In this document: positions 52,980 to 64,000 of the stretch, piece by piece
Layout of the letters: every line of letters starts with the position of its first letter
How positions within the stretch are numbered: position 1 is the stretch's first letter
Source: Marinobacter gudaonensis
GTDB taxonomy: Bacteria > Pseudomonadota > Gammaproteobacteria > Pseudomonadales > Oleiphilaceae
Reading direction: 5' to 3'
DNA length: 64,000 nt
NCBI RefSeq assembly: GCF_900115175.1
Contig: NZ_FOYV01000001.1
Location: 1,178,001-1,242,000 of the forward strand
Translations under genes and position numbers: made by a program
The notes under the pieces: model-generated
What the model saw: only the letters and a program-made list of their open reading frames with translations
Database searches by the model: none
What the model was told of the DNA's origin: nothing

Positions 52980-53144
52980 ATGAACGCACCGGTAAGACAA
53001 AGCCAGGCAGATATTCTCAGCCGCCTGTATGACATGAAAAGAAAGCAGATTGAGCAGGCAGTTCGACAGGGAAATAGCCTTCGATGTCAGGTACTTGAGG
53101 CCGAAGCAGAGGCCATCTCCAATGCACTGAAAGCGGTGCGCTAA
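52980..53144 (+). CDS. Small uncharacterised protein, 54 aa
   Basis: A 54-residue, helix-forming, charged protein (ILSRLYDMKRKQIEQAVRQG then LEAEAEAISNAL), with one Cys and no signal or membrane segment. The ATG at 52980 has a strong GGGAGG site six bases upstream, the main evidence that it is expressed. It falls in the gap between the GlxA-type regulator and the convergent CNNM gene and ends ten bases before that gene's stop. No family recognised. Confidence 0.55.
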   Translation: MNAPVRQSQADILSRLYDMKRKQIEQAVRQGNSLRCQVLEAEAEAISNALKAVR

Positions 53145-53153
53145 TCCTTCCGG

Positions 53154-56600
<3,447 letters not shown>

Positions 56601-59402
56601 ATGTCGCTACCGCTGGTTGTTTTACTGCCATTCCTGGGTGCCATTGCTGCACCACTGTTTGCCCAGGGAGGGCGAACGGCGATTGCCGTGGCATCTTCAG
56701 TACCCGCCCTGATTGCCCTTGCTGCGCTGTTTCCACATTGGCAGACGCTCGCCGATGGCGGCGTGGTGTTACATACCTACCAGTGGCTGCCCGCCGTGGG
56801 CCTGTCGTTCAGCTTCCGGCTGGACGGGCTGTCGCTGCTGTTTGCCCTGCTGATCCTGATCATCGGGCTGCTGATCATTCTGTACTCCCGCTATTACCTG
56901 AAGGCCCACGAGAACGTCGGCAAGTTCTATGCGTTGCTGCTGTGCTTCAAGGGCTCCATGCTGGGCATCGTGCTGTCCAGCAACCTGTTGCTGATGATGA
57001 TTTTCTGGGAACTGACCAGCCTGACGTCGTTCCTGCTGATCAGTTTCTGGAACCACAAACAGGATGCCCGCCGGGGGGCTCGAATGGCGCTGGCGGTCAC
57101 CGGGGGTGGTGGGCTCGCCCTCCTGGCCGGGGTACTGATCCTGGGCAACATTGTCGGCAGCTTCGAGCTCGACGATGTCCTCGCCGCAGGCGACCAGATC
57201 AAGGCCCACGCCATGTATCCGGTGGCGCTCACCCTTATTCTCCTGGGTGCTTTCACCAAGTCGGCCCAGTTTCCGTTCCACTTCTGGCTGCCTCATGCCA
57301 TGCAGGCGCCGACACCGGTCTCAGCCTACCTGCACTCGGCCACCATGGTAAAAGCCGGCATTTTTCTCATGGCCCGACTTTACCCGGCGCTGGCGGGCAC
57401 CGAACAGTGGTTCTACATGGTCAGCTTTACCGGCATGGCCACGCTGCTGATTGGCGCCTATGTCGCCATGTTCAAGCACGACCTCAAGGGACTGCTGGCC
57501 CACTCGACGGTGAGCCATCTCGGCCTGATCACCCTGCTTTTCGGCATGGGTACCCAGCTTGCAGCCGTGGCGGCCGTTTTCCATGTCATTAACCACGCCA
57601 CCTTCAAGGCCTCGCTGTTCATGGCAGCCGGTATCATTGACCATGAAACCGGCACCCGCGACATGCGCCGCATCAACGGCCTCTGGCGCTACATGCCTCA
57701 CACCGCCACCCTGGCCATGGTGGCCGCGTCCTCGATGGCCGGCGTGCCCTTGCTCAACGGCTTTTTGAGCAAGGAGATGTTCTTCGCCGAATCCCTGGCC
57801 CTGAACCTGCCCGGGCTCTGGGCCTGGCTCCCGCCCATCGTTGCGACCCTTGCGGGCATATTCGCGGTCGCCTATTCGGCGCGCTTCGTGCACGATGTGT
57901 TCTTCAATGGCAAGCCGGTAGACCTGCCCATCTACCCACCACACGAACCACCACGCTACATGAAGTTCCCGGTGGAGATTCTGGTGTTCGCCTGCATCAT
58001 GGTGGGCGTATTCCCCGCGGTATCCATCGGCCCCCTGCTTGAGATTGCTGCCTCAGCCACCCTGGGCGGCGGCGTGCCTGATTACACACTGTCTGTGTAC
58101 CACGGCTTCAATCTGCCGCTGCTCATGAGTTTCGTGGCCTTCTTCGGCGGTCTGCTCATGTACAGCCAGCGCCAGAAGTTTTTTGATTTCCACGCCCGAT
58201 TCAAGGAAGTGGACGAGAAGGCGGTTTTCGAGGCCGTGGTCTCCCGCATCGTGGATCTTGCCAATCAGGCCACTCGCCTGTTGGAAAACGGCTCGCTCCA
58301 GCGCTATGCCACCCTGCTGGTGGTCAGCGTCATTGCCGTCGTTGCGCTGCCACTGATGAAACTCGGCATCTTTGTCGGCGAAAAAGGTCTCAGCCCGGTG
58401 GACGCACCTACCGCCATCGCGGCGGCCGTGCTCATTGGCTGTGCCCTGGCAACCTCCGCCATGCATCGCCAGCGCTTCTATGCCCTGGTGTTGCTCAGCG
58501 TGGTGGGTCTGGTTGTATCCCTGGCATTTGCCCGGTTCTCGGCTCCTGACCTGGCCATGACCCAGCTGTCGGTGGAAGTGGTCACCATCGTGCTGCTGAT
58601 GCTTGCGCTTTTCTACATGCCCTCCTGGACGCCGATTGAAACACCGACCCGGCGCCGCGCCCGGGACATCGCCATCGCCGGAGCCGCCGGCATCGGCATG
58701 ACCCTGGTCACCCTGGCCATGCTGACCCAGCCGTTCAGCTCCATTTCCGAGTTTTTCCTGGAGAACAGCAAACCCGGTGGTGGCGGCACCAACGTGGTGA
58801 ACGTGATCCTGGTTGACTTCCGTGGTTTCGATACGCTCGGCGAGATTACGGTGCTGGCCATTGCCGCCCTTGGCATCTACGCCATGCTCAAGAACACCGC
58901 GCTTACCCCTCCGCCCAGTGATGGCGAAGGTCACCCCTGGACCCGGGACGCCTATCCGCTGATGCTCCGGCAGATTGCACGGCCCATGCTGCCCCTGGCG
59001 CTGATGGTGTCGGTGTACGTGTTCCTGCGCGGGCACAACCTGCCGGGCGGTGGCTTCATTGCCGGTCTGATCACCTCCGTGGCACTGATCCTCCAGTATG
59101 TGGCCAGCGGTATGATCTGGACCCAGGATCGCGTGCCCTTCCGCTATCACAACGTGATTGGTCTGGGCCTGCTGTTCGCAACCGTGGCTGGCCTGGGCAG
59201 TTTCGCCTTTGGCTATCCGTTCCTCACCTCCACCTTCGGCTACATAACCTGGCCCGTGGTCGGCAAGTTCGAGGTGGCCTCTGCACTGGTGTTTGACCTA
59301 GGGGTTTACCTGACGGTCATTGGCGCCACCCTGCTGGCTCTCGTCAGTATCGGCAGACTCAATCCCCACTCCGCCATAAAGAGCAAAAAGGAGGGTGCGT
59401 AA
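56601..59402 (+). CDS. mrpA: Na+/H+ antiporter subunit A fused to subunit B (MrpA/ShaA)
   Basis: A 933-residue membrane protein, the largest part of the multisubunit cation/proton antiporter that expels Na+ in exchange for H+ and stabilises pH. It is homologous to complex I NuoL: the core helices include YYLKAHENVGKFYAL, FWELTSLTSFLLISFW, the lysine/His helix TKSAQFPFHFWLPHAMQAPTPVSAYLHSATMVKAGIFL in pieces of shorter runs, and HSTVSHLGLITLLFG. The C-terminal ~130 residues contain RGHNLPGGGFIAGLI, the MrpB signature, so A and B are fused as in six-gene (group 2) operons. ATG 56601 has GAGG upstream. The stop overlaps the mrpC start. Confidence 0.93.
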   Translation: MSLPLVVLLPFLGAIAAPLFAQGGRTAIAVASSVPALIALAALFPHWQTLADGGVVLHTYQWLPAVGLSFSFRLDGLSLLFALLILIIGLLIILYSRYYLKAHENVGKFYALLLCFKGSMLGIVLSSNLLLMMIFWELTSLTSFLLISFWNHKQDARRGARMALAVTGGGGLALLAGVLILGNIVGSFELDDVLAAGDQIKAHAMYPVALTLILLGAFTKSAQFPFHFWLPHAMQAPTPVSAYLHSATMVKAGIFLMARLYPALAGTEQWFYMVSFTGMATLLIGAYVAMFKHDLKGLLAHSTVSHLGLITLLFGMGTQLAAVAAVFHVINHATFKASLFMAAGIIDHETGTRDMRRINGLWRYMPHTATLAMVAASSMAGVPLLNGFLSKEMFFAESLALNLPGLWAWLPPIVATLAGIFAVAYSARFVHDVFFNGKPVDLPIYPPHEPPRYMKFPVEILVFACIMVGVFPAVSIGPLLEIAASATLGGGVPDYTLSVYHGFNLPLLMSFVAFFGGLLMYSQRQKFFDFHARFKEVDEKAVFEAVVSRIVDLANQATRLLENGSLQRYATLLVVSVIAVVALPLMKLGIFVGEKGLSPVDAPTAIAAAVLIGCALATSAMHRQRFYALVLLSVVGLVVSLAFARFSAPDLAMTQLSVEVVTIVLLMLALFYMPSWTPIETPTRRRARDIAIAGAAGIGMTLVTLAMLTQPFSSISEFFLENSKPGGGGTNVVNVILVDFRGFDTLGEITVLAIAALGIYAMLKNTALTPPPSDGEGHPWTRDAYPLMLRQIARPMLPLALMVSVYVFLRGHNLPGGGFIAGLITSVALILQYVASGMIWTQDRVPFRYHNVIGLGLLFATVAGLGSFAFGYPFLTSTFGYITWPVVGKFEVASALVFDLGVYLTVIGATLLALVSIGRLNPHSAIKSKKEGA

Positions 59403-59770
59403 TGGAGCTTGTTTTCGCACTGGTTATTGGCGCCCTGACCGCCTCGGGTGTGTACCTGCTTCTGCGGGCCCGAACCTTCCCCGTGGTGGTCGGGCTGACT
59501 CTGCTGTCGTATGGGGTGAACCTGTTCCTGTTTTCCAGTGGTCGTCTGGCCACCGGACAACAGCCGGTCATCGGAACCGCATCCAGCTACACCGATCCGT
59601 TGCCCCAGGCCCTGGTGCTGACCGCCATCGTTATCGGCTTTGCGATGACTGCTTTCGTGGTGGTGCTGTCACTGCGCAGCCTGGCAGACAACGACGACGA
59701 CCACGTGGATGGCAAGAAGCCGTATCGCTCCCCCGCACCGGAGGAAGAAGAGGAGGTAAACGGTAAATGA
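59402..59770 (+). CDS. mrpC: Na+/H+ antiporter subunit C (MrpC)
   Basis: A 122-residue NuoK-like membrane subunit with three helices and the signature GLTLLSYGVNLFLFSSG (about residues 34-50); a hydrophilic acidic tail follows (PEEEEEV), as in other MrpC proteins. It has the SSYTDPLPQALVLTAIVIGFA segment typical of the third helix. The start shares one base with the mrpA stop (TAATG) and its end overlaps mrpD by four bases, so translation is coupled throughout. Essential for complex assembly in homologues. Confidence 0.92.
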   Translation: MELVFALVIGALTASGVYLLLRARTFPVVVGLTLLSYGVNLFLFSSGRLATGQQPVIGTASSYTDPLPQALVLTAIVIGFAMTAFVVVLSLRSLADNDDDHVDGKKPYRSPAPEEEEEVNGK

Positions 59771-61284
59771 ACCACTGGCTTACCGCTCCCATCCTGCTTC
59801 CCTTGCTTGGCGGGATTCTTCAGGCCCTGATGGGGTATGCCCCGATCAGCCTGCGCCGGACCCTGGCACTGGCAACCACAGTGCTGATTCTGGTATCCAC
59901 CTTTGTGCTCCTGAGTCTGGCAGACGACGGTAGTTACCGTCTCTATGCCTTCGGCAACTGGCAGCCGCCGTTCGGAATTGTGCTGGTACTGGATCGTCTT
60001 GCGGCCTTGATGCTGGTCATGACGTCGGTGCTGGCGCTGTTCTGTCATATCTACGCCATCGGCGGCGCCGATGAGGGCAACCGCCAGTTTCACGCCCTCT
60101 TCCTGTTCCAGTTGATGGGCCTGAACATCGCGTTCCTCACCGGCGACCTGTTCAACCTGTTCGTCGCCTTCGAGGTGTTGCTGATTGCCTCCTACGGGCT
60201 GCTCATGCATGGCGGGGGGACAAAGAGAACTGTCCCGAGCCTGCATTACGTGGTGCTCAACCTGGTGGGCTCCGCCCTGTTCCTGATCAGCGTCGGCATG
60301 ATCTACAGCGTCACCGGCACCCTCAACATGGCGGATCTGGCGGTGAAAGTGCCGCAGATAACCGGAGAGAGCCTGAACATCGTCAAGGCCGGCGGCATGA
60401 TGCTGTTGGTGGTATTTGGCCTGAAGGCCGCGATACTGCCGTTGTGTTTCTGGCTACCAAGGGCCTATGCCAGCGCCACCGCTCCCGTGGCCGCGCTGTT
60501 TGCAGTCATGACCAAAGTCGGCATCTACGCCATTCTGAGGGTCTACCTGCTGATCTTCGGCGGCGACGCCGGTGCCCTGGCCAATCTCGGCATGGACTGG
60601 CTGTTCCCGGTGGCTCTGATCACCCTGGCCATGGGCTTGATTGGCGCGCTCGGTTCGGGCACCCTGAAAACACTGGTGGCCTGGCAGGTGATTATCTCCG
60701 TTGGCACTCTGCTGGCGCCCATTGCCATCGGTTCCGAGGCCGGGCTGTCCGCCGCCCTGTTCTACATGCTGAGCACCACGTGGACGGTGGGCGGCCTGTT
60801 CCTGGTGGCGGAACTCGTCTCCAACCAGAGAGGCACGGCCGGTGATCGCATTGTCACGGCACCCACCATGCGCAACCGCACTTTCCTGAGTGTTCTGTTC
60901 CTGGTGGGCGCGGTAGCCGCTGCCGGCCTGCCGCCGCTGAGCGGCTTTTTCGGCAAGCTGCTGATCCTTCAGGCGGTGGACTCGGGCACCGAAATGGCCT
61001 GGCTCTGGTCGGTTCTGCTGGTAGGCAGCTTCCTGACCGTGATTGCCTACAGCCGCGCCGGCAGCATTGTGTTCTGGCGAACCGTCGATGGCCATCTGGA
61101 GGAGCCCGAGCCACTCAATGGCCGGATTTCGGTGGCTTCGGGCGCACTGGTGGCACTGGCGGTGGTGATCGTGGCCCTGGCCGGACCGATTACCCGGTAT
61201 ACCGATGCCACCGCAGCGCAGCTCCACAACACCGATGCCTATATCCAGATACTGCAGACGCCCATGGTGAAGGAGGATGACTGA
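59767..61284 (+). CDS. mrpD: Na+/H+ antiporter subunit D (MrpD)
   Basis: A 505-residue NuoM/NuoN-like membrane protein with about 14 helices, the second large proton-translocating subunit. Landmarks include FVAFEVLLIASYGLLMHGG (about residues 136-154), the lysine helix LKAAILPLCFWLPRAYASA, and GLPPLSGFFGKLLILQ. It overlaps mrpC at its start by four bases and shares its stop with the mrpE start. Length agrees with MrpD of Bacillus and Pseudomonas (about 490-560). Confidence 0.93.
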   Translation: MNHWLTAPILLPLLGGILQALMGYAPISLRRTLALATTVLILVSTFVLLSLADDGSYRLYAFGNWQPPFGIVLVLDRLAALMLVMTSVLALFCHIYAIGGADEGNRQFHALFLFQLMGLNIAFLTGDLFNLFVAFEVLLIASYGLLMHGGGTKRTVPSLHYVVLNLVGSALFLISVGMIYSVTGTLNMADLAVKVPQITGESLNIVKAGGMMLLVVFGLKAAILPLCFWLPRAYASATAPVAALFAVMTKVGIYAILRVYLLIFGGDAGALANLGMDWLFPVALITLAMGLIGALGSGTLKTLVAWQVIISVGTLLAPIAIGSEAGLSAALFYMLSTTWTVGGLFLVAELVSNQRGTAGDRIVTAPTMRNRTFLSVLFLVGAVAAAGLPPLSGFFGKLLILQAVDSGTEMAWLWSVLLVGSFLTVIAYSRAGSIVFWRTVDGHLEEPEPLNGRISVASGALVALAVVIVALAGPITRYTDATAAQLHNTDAYIQILQTPMVKEDD

Positions 61285-61772
61285 TGCTTGATCGTCTGAG
61301 TTTTCCGCAACCGTGGTTAAGCCTGCTCCTGTTTACGGTGTGGCAGTTCCTCAGTGAGGGGGTGTCGGGTGCCAGCGTGGTAATGGGCCTGTTACTGGCC
61401 TGGCTGATTCCCCAGCTGACCCAGGGTTTCTGGCCCGAGCGCCCCGCTTTCGTCAAACCCTGGCGCATGGCGAGATACCTGGTGATCATGCTCGTGGACA
61501 TTGTGGTAGCCAGCTTCGCGGTGGCCAGACTGATTCTCAGCCCACGCCAGCCGAGACCGATTTTTGTCTGTTATCCCCTGGAGCTGGAACACCCCCTGGC
61601 CATCTCCATTCTCGCCAGCACCATTTCCCTGACCCCGGGAACGGTTAGCGCGGATGTCAGTGATGACCGCAAAACGCTGCTCATTCACACACTGGACGCG
61701 GCCAGCGACCAGGAAGTCATTGAGGCCATTCACAACCGCTACGAGAAGCCGTTGCTGGAGATGTTCAAATGA
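61284..61772 (+). CDS. mrpE: Na+/H+ antiporter subunit E (MrpE)
   Basis: A 162-residue subunit with three N-terminal membrane segments (LSLLLFTVWQFLSEG, a second around residues 30-45, and YLVIMLVDIVVASFAVA) and a cytoplasmic alpha/beta C-terminal domain with SILASTISLTPGTVSADV, diagnostic of MrpE. It has no complex I counterpart. It is coupled by one-base overlap to mrpD and by four bases to mrpF. Confidence 0.92.
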   Translation: MLDRLSFPQPWLSLLLFTVWQFLSEGVSGASVVMGLLLAWLIPQLTQGFWPERPAFVKPWRMARYLVIMLVDIVVASFAVARLILSPRQPRPIFVCYPLELEHPLAISILASTISLTPGTVSADVSDDRKTLLIHTLDAASDQEVIEAIHNRYEKPLLEMFK

Positions 61773-62038
61773 TGACCTTTGCCCTGTACGCCACCATCGC
61801 CATGGTTACCCTGGCGACGCTGCTGAATGTCTACCGACTGGTCAAGGGACCGGATGCCCCGGACCGCGTGCTGGCCCTGGATACGCTCTATATCAATGCC
61901 ATTGCGCTGATTATCCTGCTGGGCCTTACCCTCGGCACCCGTATGTACCTGGAAGCGGCTCTGCTGATCGCGGTCATGGGCTTTGTGGGCACCGTGGCGA
62001 TGGCCAAATATCTGAAACGGGGCAGCGTGATTGAATAA
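61769..62038 (+). CDS. mrpF: Na+/H+ antiporter subunit F (MrpF)
   Basis: An 89-residue three-helix membrane protein. The pattern YRLVKGPDAPDRVLALDTLY (about residues 22-41) between the first two helices is the MrpF signature, and the third helix ends FVGTVAMAKYLKRG. It overlaps mrpE by four bases (ATGA). MrpF works with MrpG in the cation path in current structural models of Mrp complexes. A GC-rich 38-base gap precedes mrpG. Confidence 0.92.
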   Translation: MMTFALYATIAMVTLATLLNVYRLVKGPDAPDRVLALDTLYINAIALIILLGLTLGTRMYLEAALLIAVMGFVGTVAMAKYLKRGSVIE

Positions 62039-62076
62039 CGCCGCCCCGAAACAATGATTTTCCGGAGGTTGATGAC

Positions 62077-62409
62077 ATGCACCCGATCGCGGAATACCTG
62101 ATTGCTGCGCTGCTATTGTTGGGGGGTGCCTTCACCCTGATAGGCGCCATAGGCCTTGCCCGCCTGCCCGATTTCTACACCCGCCTGCACGGCCCCACCA
62201 AGGCCACCACGGTCGGCGTTGGTGCCATCATGCTGAGCTCGGTGGTGTTCTTCAGCGCCCGCGGGGAGGGCATCGGTATCTCGGAAATCCTGATAACCGT
62301 GTTCCTGCTGATGACCGCCCCGGTGAGTGCCAACATCCTGGCGAAAGCCGCCATGCATATCGGGGTAAAAACCATGGAAGGTACCCAGGGCAAGCCCTGG
62401 GAGCAATGA
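62077..62409 (+). CDS. mrpG: Na+/H+ antiporter subunit G (MrpG)
   Basis: A 110-residue three-helix subunit closing the mrpACDEFG operon. The signature GAIGLARLPDFYTRLHGPTK (about residues 23-42) and GVGAIMLSSVVFF are diagnostic; the third helix LITVFLLMTAPVSANILAKAA is followed by a cytoplasmic tail. GGAGG lies eight bases before its ATG. A spacer of 96 bases then leads to ppnP. The operon would help this marine organism cope with Na+ and alkaline conditions. Confidence 0.92.
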   Translation: MHPIAEYLIAALLLLGGAFTLIGAIGLARLPDFYTRLHGPTKATTVGVGAIMLSSVVFFSARGEGIGISEILITVFLLMTAPVSANILAKAAMHIGVKTMEGTQGKPWEQ

Positions 62410-62505
62410 ACCCGGGCAACCGGTGTGGCGCCCGCAATTTTGTCATTGGACTTGAAGAAATTTGCCGTATAGTAGCCACCCAAACTCATTCAAGGAGCTC
62501 AGCCC

Positions 62506-62787
62506 ATGCTGAAAGTGAACGAATACTTTGACGGCAAAGCCAAGTCAATCGCCTTCCAGACCTCCACCCTGCCGGCCACCGTGGGTGTCATTAGCCCGGG
62601 CGAGTACGAATTCGGCACCAGCAAGAAAGAAACCATGACGGTGATCAGCGGCGCACTGACCGTTCTGCTGCCGGGCATGGAGGAATGGATGACCTACGGC
62701 GCCGGGGAAAGCTTCGACGTGGCAGGACAGGCCAGTTTCAAGGCGAAAACCGACATCGACACAGCCTATCTCTGCACTTACGAGTAA
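62506..62787 (+). CDS. ppnP: Pyrimidine/purine nucleoside phosphorylase
   Basis: A 93-residue cupin of the PpnP (YaiE/DUF1255) family. The conserved cupin stretch [17 protein letters not shown] (about residues 27-43), VLLPGMEEW and [12 protein letters not shown] are recognisable, and length matches E. coli PpnP (94). It splits nucleosides phosphorolytically, salvaging bases, and complements the permease plus apt. An AAGGAG site precedes the ATG. A hairpin terminator follows, so it is probably monocistronic. Confidence 0.93.
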   Translation: MLKVNEYFDGKAKSIAFQTSTLPATVGVISPGEYEFGTSKKETMTVISGALTVLLPGMEEWMTYGAGESFDVAGQASFKAKTDIDTAYLCTYE

Positions 62788-62852
62788 ACGACATCTGCGA
62801 GTAAACGGCACCTGCCCAGGCACACCGGCCCCAACCTGGGGCCGGCCGCTCC

Positions 62853-62900
62853 CAGAGCGAATCCAAAGACTTCCCTAAGCCATCGTTCGCTCTGCGTTTT
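62853..62900 (+). terminator. Intrinsic terminator after ppnP
   Basis: A nine-pair stem CAGAGCGAA (62853-62861) with TTCGCTCTG (62886-62894), loop of 24 bases, followed by CG and six T. A second GC hairpin (GGCCCC/GGGGCC around 62828-62843) precedes it. The loop is long, so efficiency is uncertain, but position and T run fit. Confidence 0.65.
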
Positions 62901-62994
62901 TTAATCTTCCCCGGTTCCTGTTTCCCTGCATCTGTGTCAGATTAACCCCTGTTTCTCACCACAACACCAACAAACGGGAAAGAGGAAACACGCA

Positions 62995-64000
62995 ATGGCA
63001 CAGACCCGCATCCTGGAGCCGGCTGAGAACGCCCATCAGTACCCATTGCTGATCAAACAGCTCCTGCTCTCCGGCCCCCGCTATTCGCCCGATCAGGAGA
63101 TCGTGTACGCCAACCGGAGCAAGTACACCTACTCCGATCTGGTAGAGCGCATCCACCGCCTGGCCAACGCCCTGACCGATGCCGGCGTCAAACCCGGTGA
63201 CACCGTTGCCGTGATGGACTGGGACACACCTCGCTACCTTGAGTGCTTTTTTGCCATCCCGATGATTGGCGCCGTCCTGCACACCATTAACGTGCGCCTC
63301 TCGCCCGACCAGATCCTGTACACCATGAACCACGCCGAAGACGACGTGGTGCTGGTGCACGACGACTTCCTGCCGATTCTGGACGCCATCAAAGGCGACA
63401 TCCAGACGGTAAAAACCTACATTCAGCTAACCGACGAGAGCAGCCCCAAGTCCACCAGCCTGGATACCGCCGGTGAGTACGAATCACTGCTGGCAGCGGC
63501 CGCCACCAAGTTCGATTTCCCGGATTTTGACGAGAACAGCGTGGCCACCACCTTCTACACCACCGGCACCACCGGCAATCCCAAGGGCGTGTTTTTCAGC
63601 CACCGCCAGCTGGTACTGCACACCCTGGCCATGACCGGTTCCCTCTCCGCCTACGACGAGATGCCGCTGCTGCGGTCGTCTTCCGTGTACATGCCAGTGA
63701 CCCCGATGTTCCACGTACACGCCTGGGGCGTGCCCTACGCCGCCACCATGATGGGTATCAAGCAGGTGTACCCGGGCCGCTATGAGCCGGAACTTCTGGT
63801 GGACCTGCTCAAGGAGCACAAGGTCACCTTCTCTCACTGTGTGCCCACCATTATGCAGATGATGATGGCCACCGAATCCATCAAGACCGCCGATCTCAGC
63901 AACTGGCATGTACTCATCGGTGGCAGCGCACTCACCAAGGGCCTGTGCGATGCCGGTGCCAAGCTCGGCATCCGCATGTACACGGGCTATGGCATGTCGG
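62995..64000 (+). CDS. AMP-forming acyl-CoA ligase, truncated at window end
   Basis: The first 335 residues of an acyl-CoA synthetase. The A3 P-loop motif TTFYTTGTTGNPKGV (about residues 184-198) and PMFHVHAWGVPY (about 236-247) are clear, and the sequence ends in YTGYGMS at the window edge, where the family's YGxTE motif falls. The fatty-acid CoA ligase group with the HVHAWG motif acts on medium- to long-chain acids, so it could activate acids produced by AlkB; this is inference. ATG 62995 follows AGAGGAA. The C-terminal half, including the catalytic Lys, is outside the window. Confidence 0.85.
   Translation, partial: MAQTRILEPAENAHQYPLLIKQLLLSGPRYSPDQEIVYANRSKYTYSDLVERIHRLANALTDAGVKPGDTVAVMDWDTPRYLECFFAIPMIGAVLHTINVRLSPDQILYTMNHAEDDVVLVHDDFLPILDAIKGDIQTVKTYIQLTDESSPKSTSLDTAGEYESLLAAAATKFDFPDFDENSVATTFYTTGTTGNPKGVFFSHRQLVLHTLAMTGSLSAYDEMPLLRSSSVYMPVTPMFHVHAWGVPYAATMMGIKQVYPGRYEPELLVDLLKEHKVTFSHCVPTIMQMMMATESIKTADLSNWHVLIGGSALTKGLCDAGAKLGIRMYTGYGMS

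Overview
The window looks like chromosomal DNA from a high-GC, aerobic, hydrocarbon-degrading marine gammaproteobacterium, most likely Marinobacter or a close relative. The evidence is an integral-membrane alkane hydroxylase (alkB), a complete acyclic-terpene utilisation (atu) cluster, many acyl-CoA enzymes, a six-gene Mrp Na+/H+ antiporter operon, and gammaproteobacterial housekeeping genes (parE, serA, apt, mscL, rlmJ, fadH). The genus is an inference from gene content; no rRNA or tRNA gene was seen.

Layout. 1-8.2 kb (minus strand): 5' end of parE; an overlapping lipoprotein pair made of a subtilisin-like protease and a PrcB-like protein; a TRAP-type transporter module (one-piece permease, periplasmic binding protein, lipoprotein). 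8.3-21.3 kb: atuR, divergent from atuABCDEFGH, which together encode conversion of citronellol/geraniol-type terpenoids to CoA thioesters, geranyl-CoA carboxylation and hydration. 21.3-31.9 kb: quinone oxidoreductase, membrane-anchored BLUF photoreceptor, TRIC channel, purine permease plus apt, FAH-family hydrolase, UbiB-like kinase, mscL, a zinc-less sirtuin, and a D-2-hydroxyglutarate dehydrogenase divergent from serA. 32-46.9 kb: envelope and general functions (two OmpA proteins, a thrombospondin-type-3 lipoprotein, two alpha/beta hydrolases, DMT and MFS transporters, rlmJ, a chemoreceptor, PhoX). 47.1-52.9 kb: alkB, crotonase, a DmdC-type acyl-CoA dehydrogenase and a GlxA-type regulator. 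53-64 kb: CNNM-type transporter, fadH, mrpACDEFG behind a long leader carrying a short ORF, ppnP, and a truncated acyl-CoA ligase.

The most unusual feature is not a protein. Ten large intergenic inverted repeats (about 96-192 bp) share one architecture: a long outer stem of roughly 21-31 bp, mostly private to each copy yet nearly or fully self-complementary, enclosing two short hairpins with TCCA/TCCC-type loops separated by a GCTTG-like linker. Drawn as single strands they form a cloverleaf-like three-way junction. Six lie in the spacers of the atu cluster and four around alkB, the crotonase, the acyl-CoA dehydrogenase and its divergent regulator; none was found in the other intergenic spaces. 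Stem changes are largely compensatory, one copy carries extra hairpins inserted in an arm, and one lacks the second hairpin. They are called 'cloverleaf repeats' R1-R10 below.

How the genes fit together. AtuB/AtuG/AtuH plausibly oxidise and activate terpenoid alcohols or acids, AtuD desaturates, AtuC+AtuF carboxylate and AtuE hydrates; the products would need a leucine/isovalerate (liu) pathway and beta-oxidation, partly represented here by the crotonase, acyl-CoA dehydrogenase, FadH and acyl-CoA ligases. AlkB starts the parallel n-alkane route.
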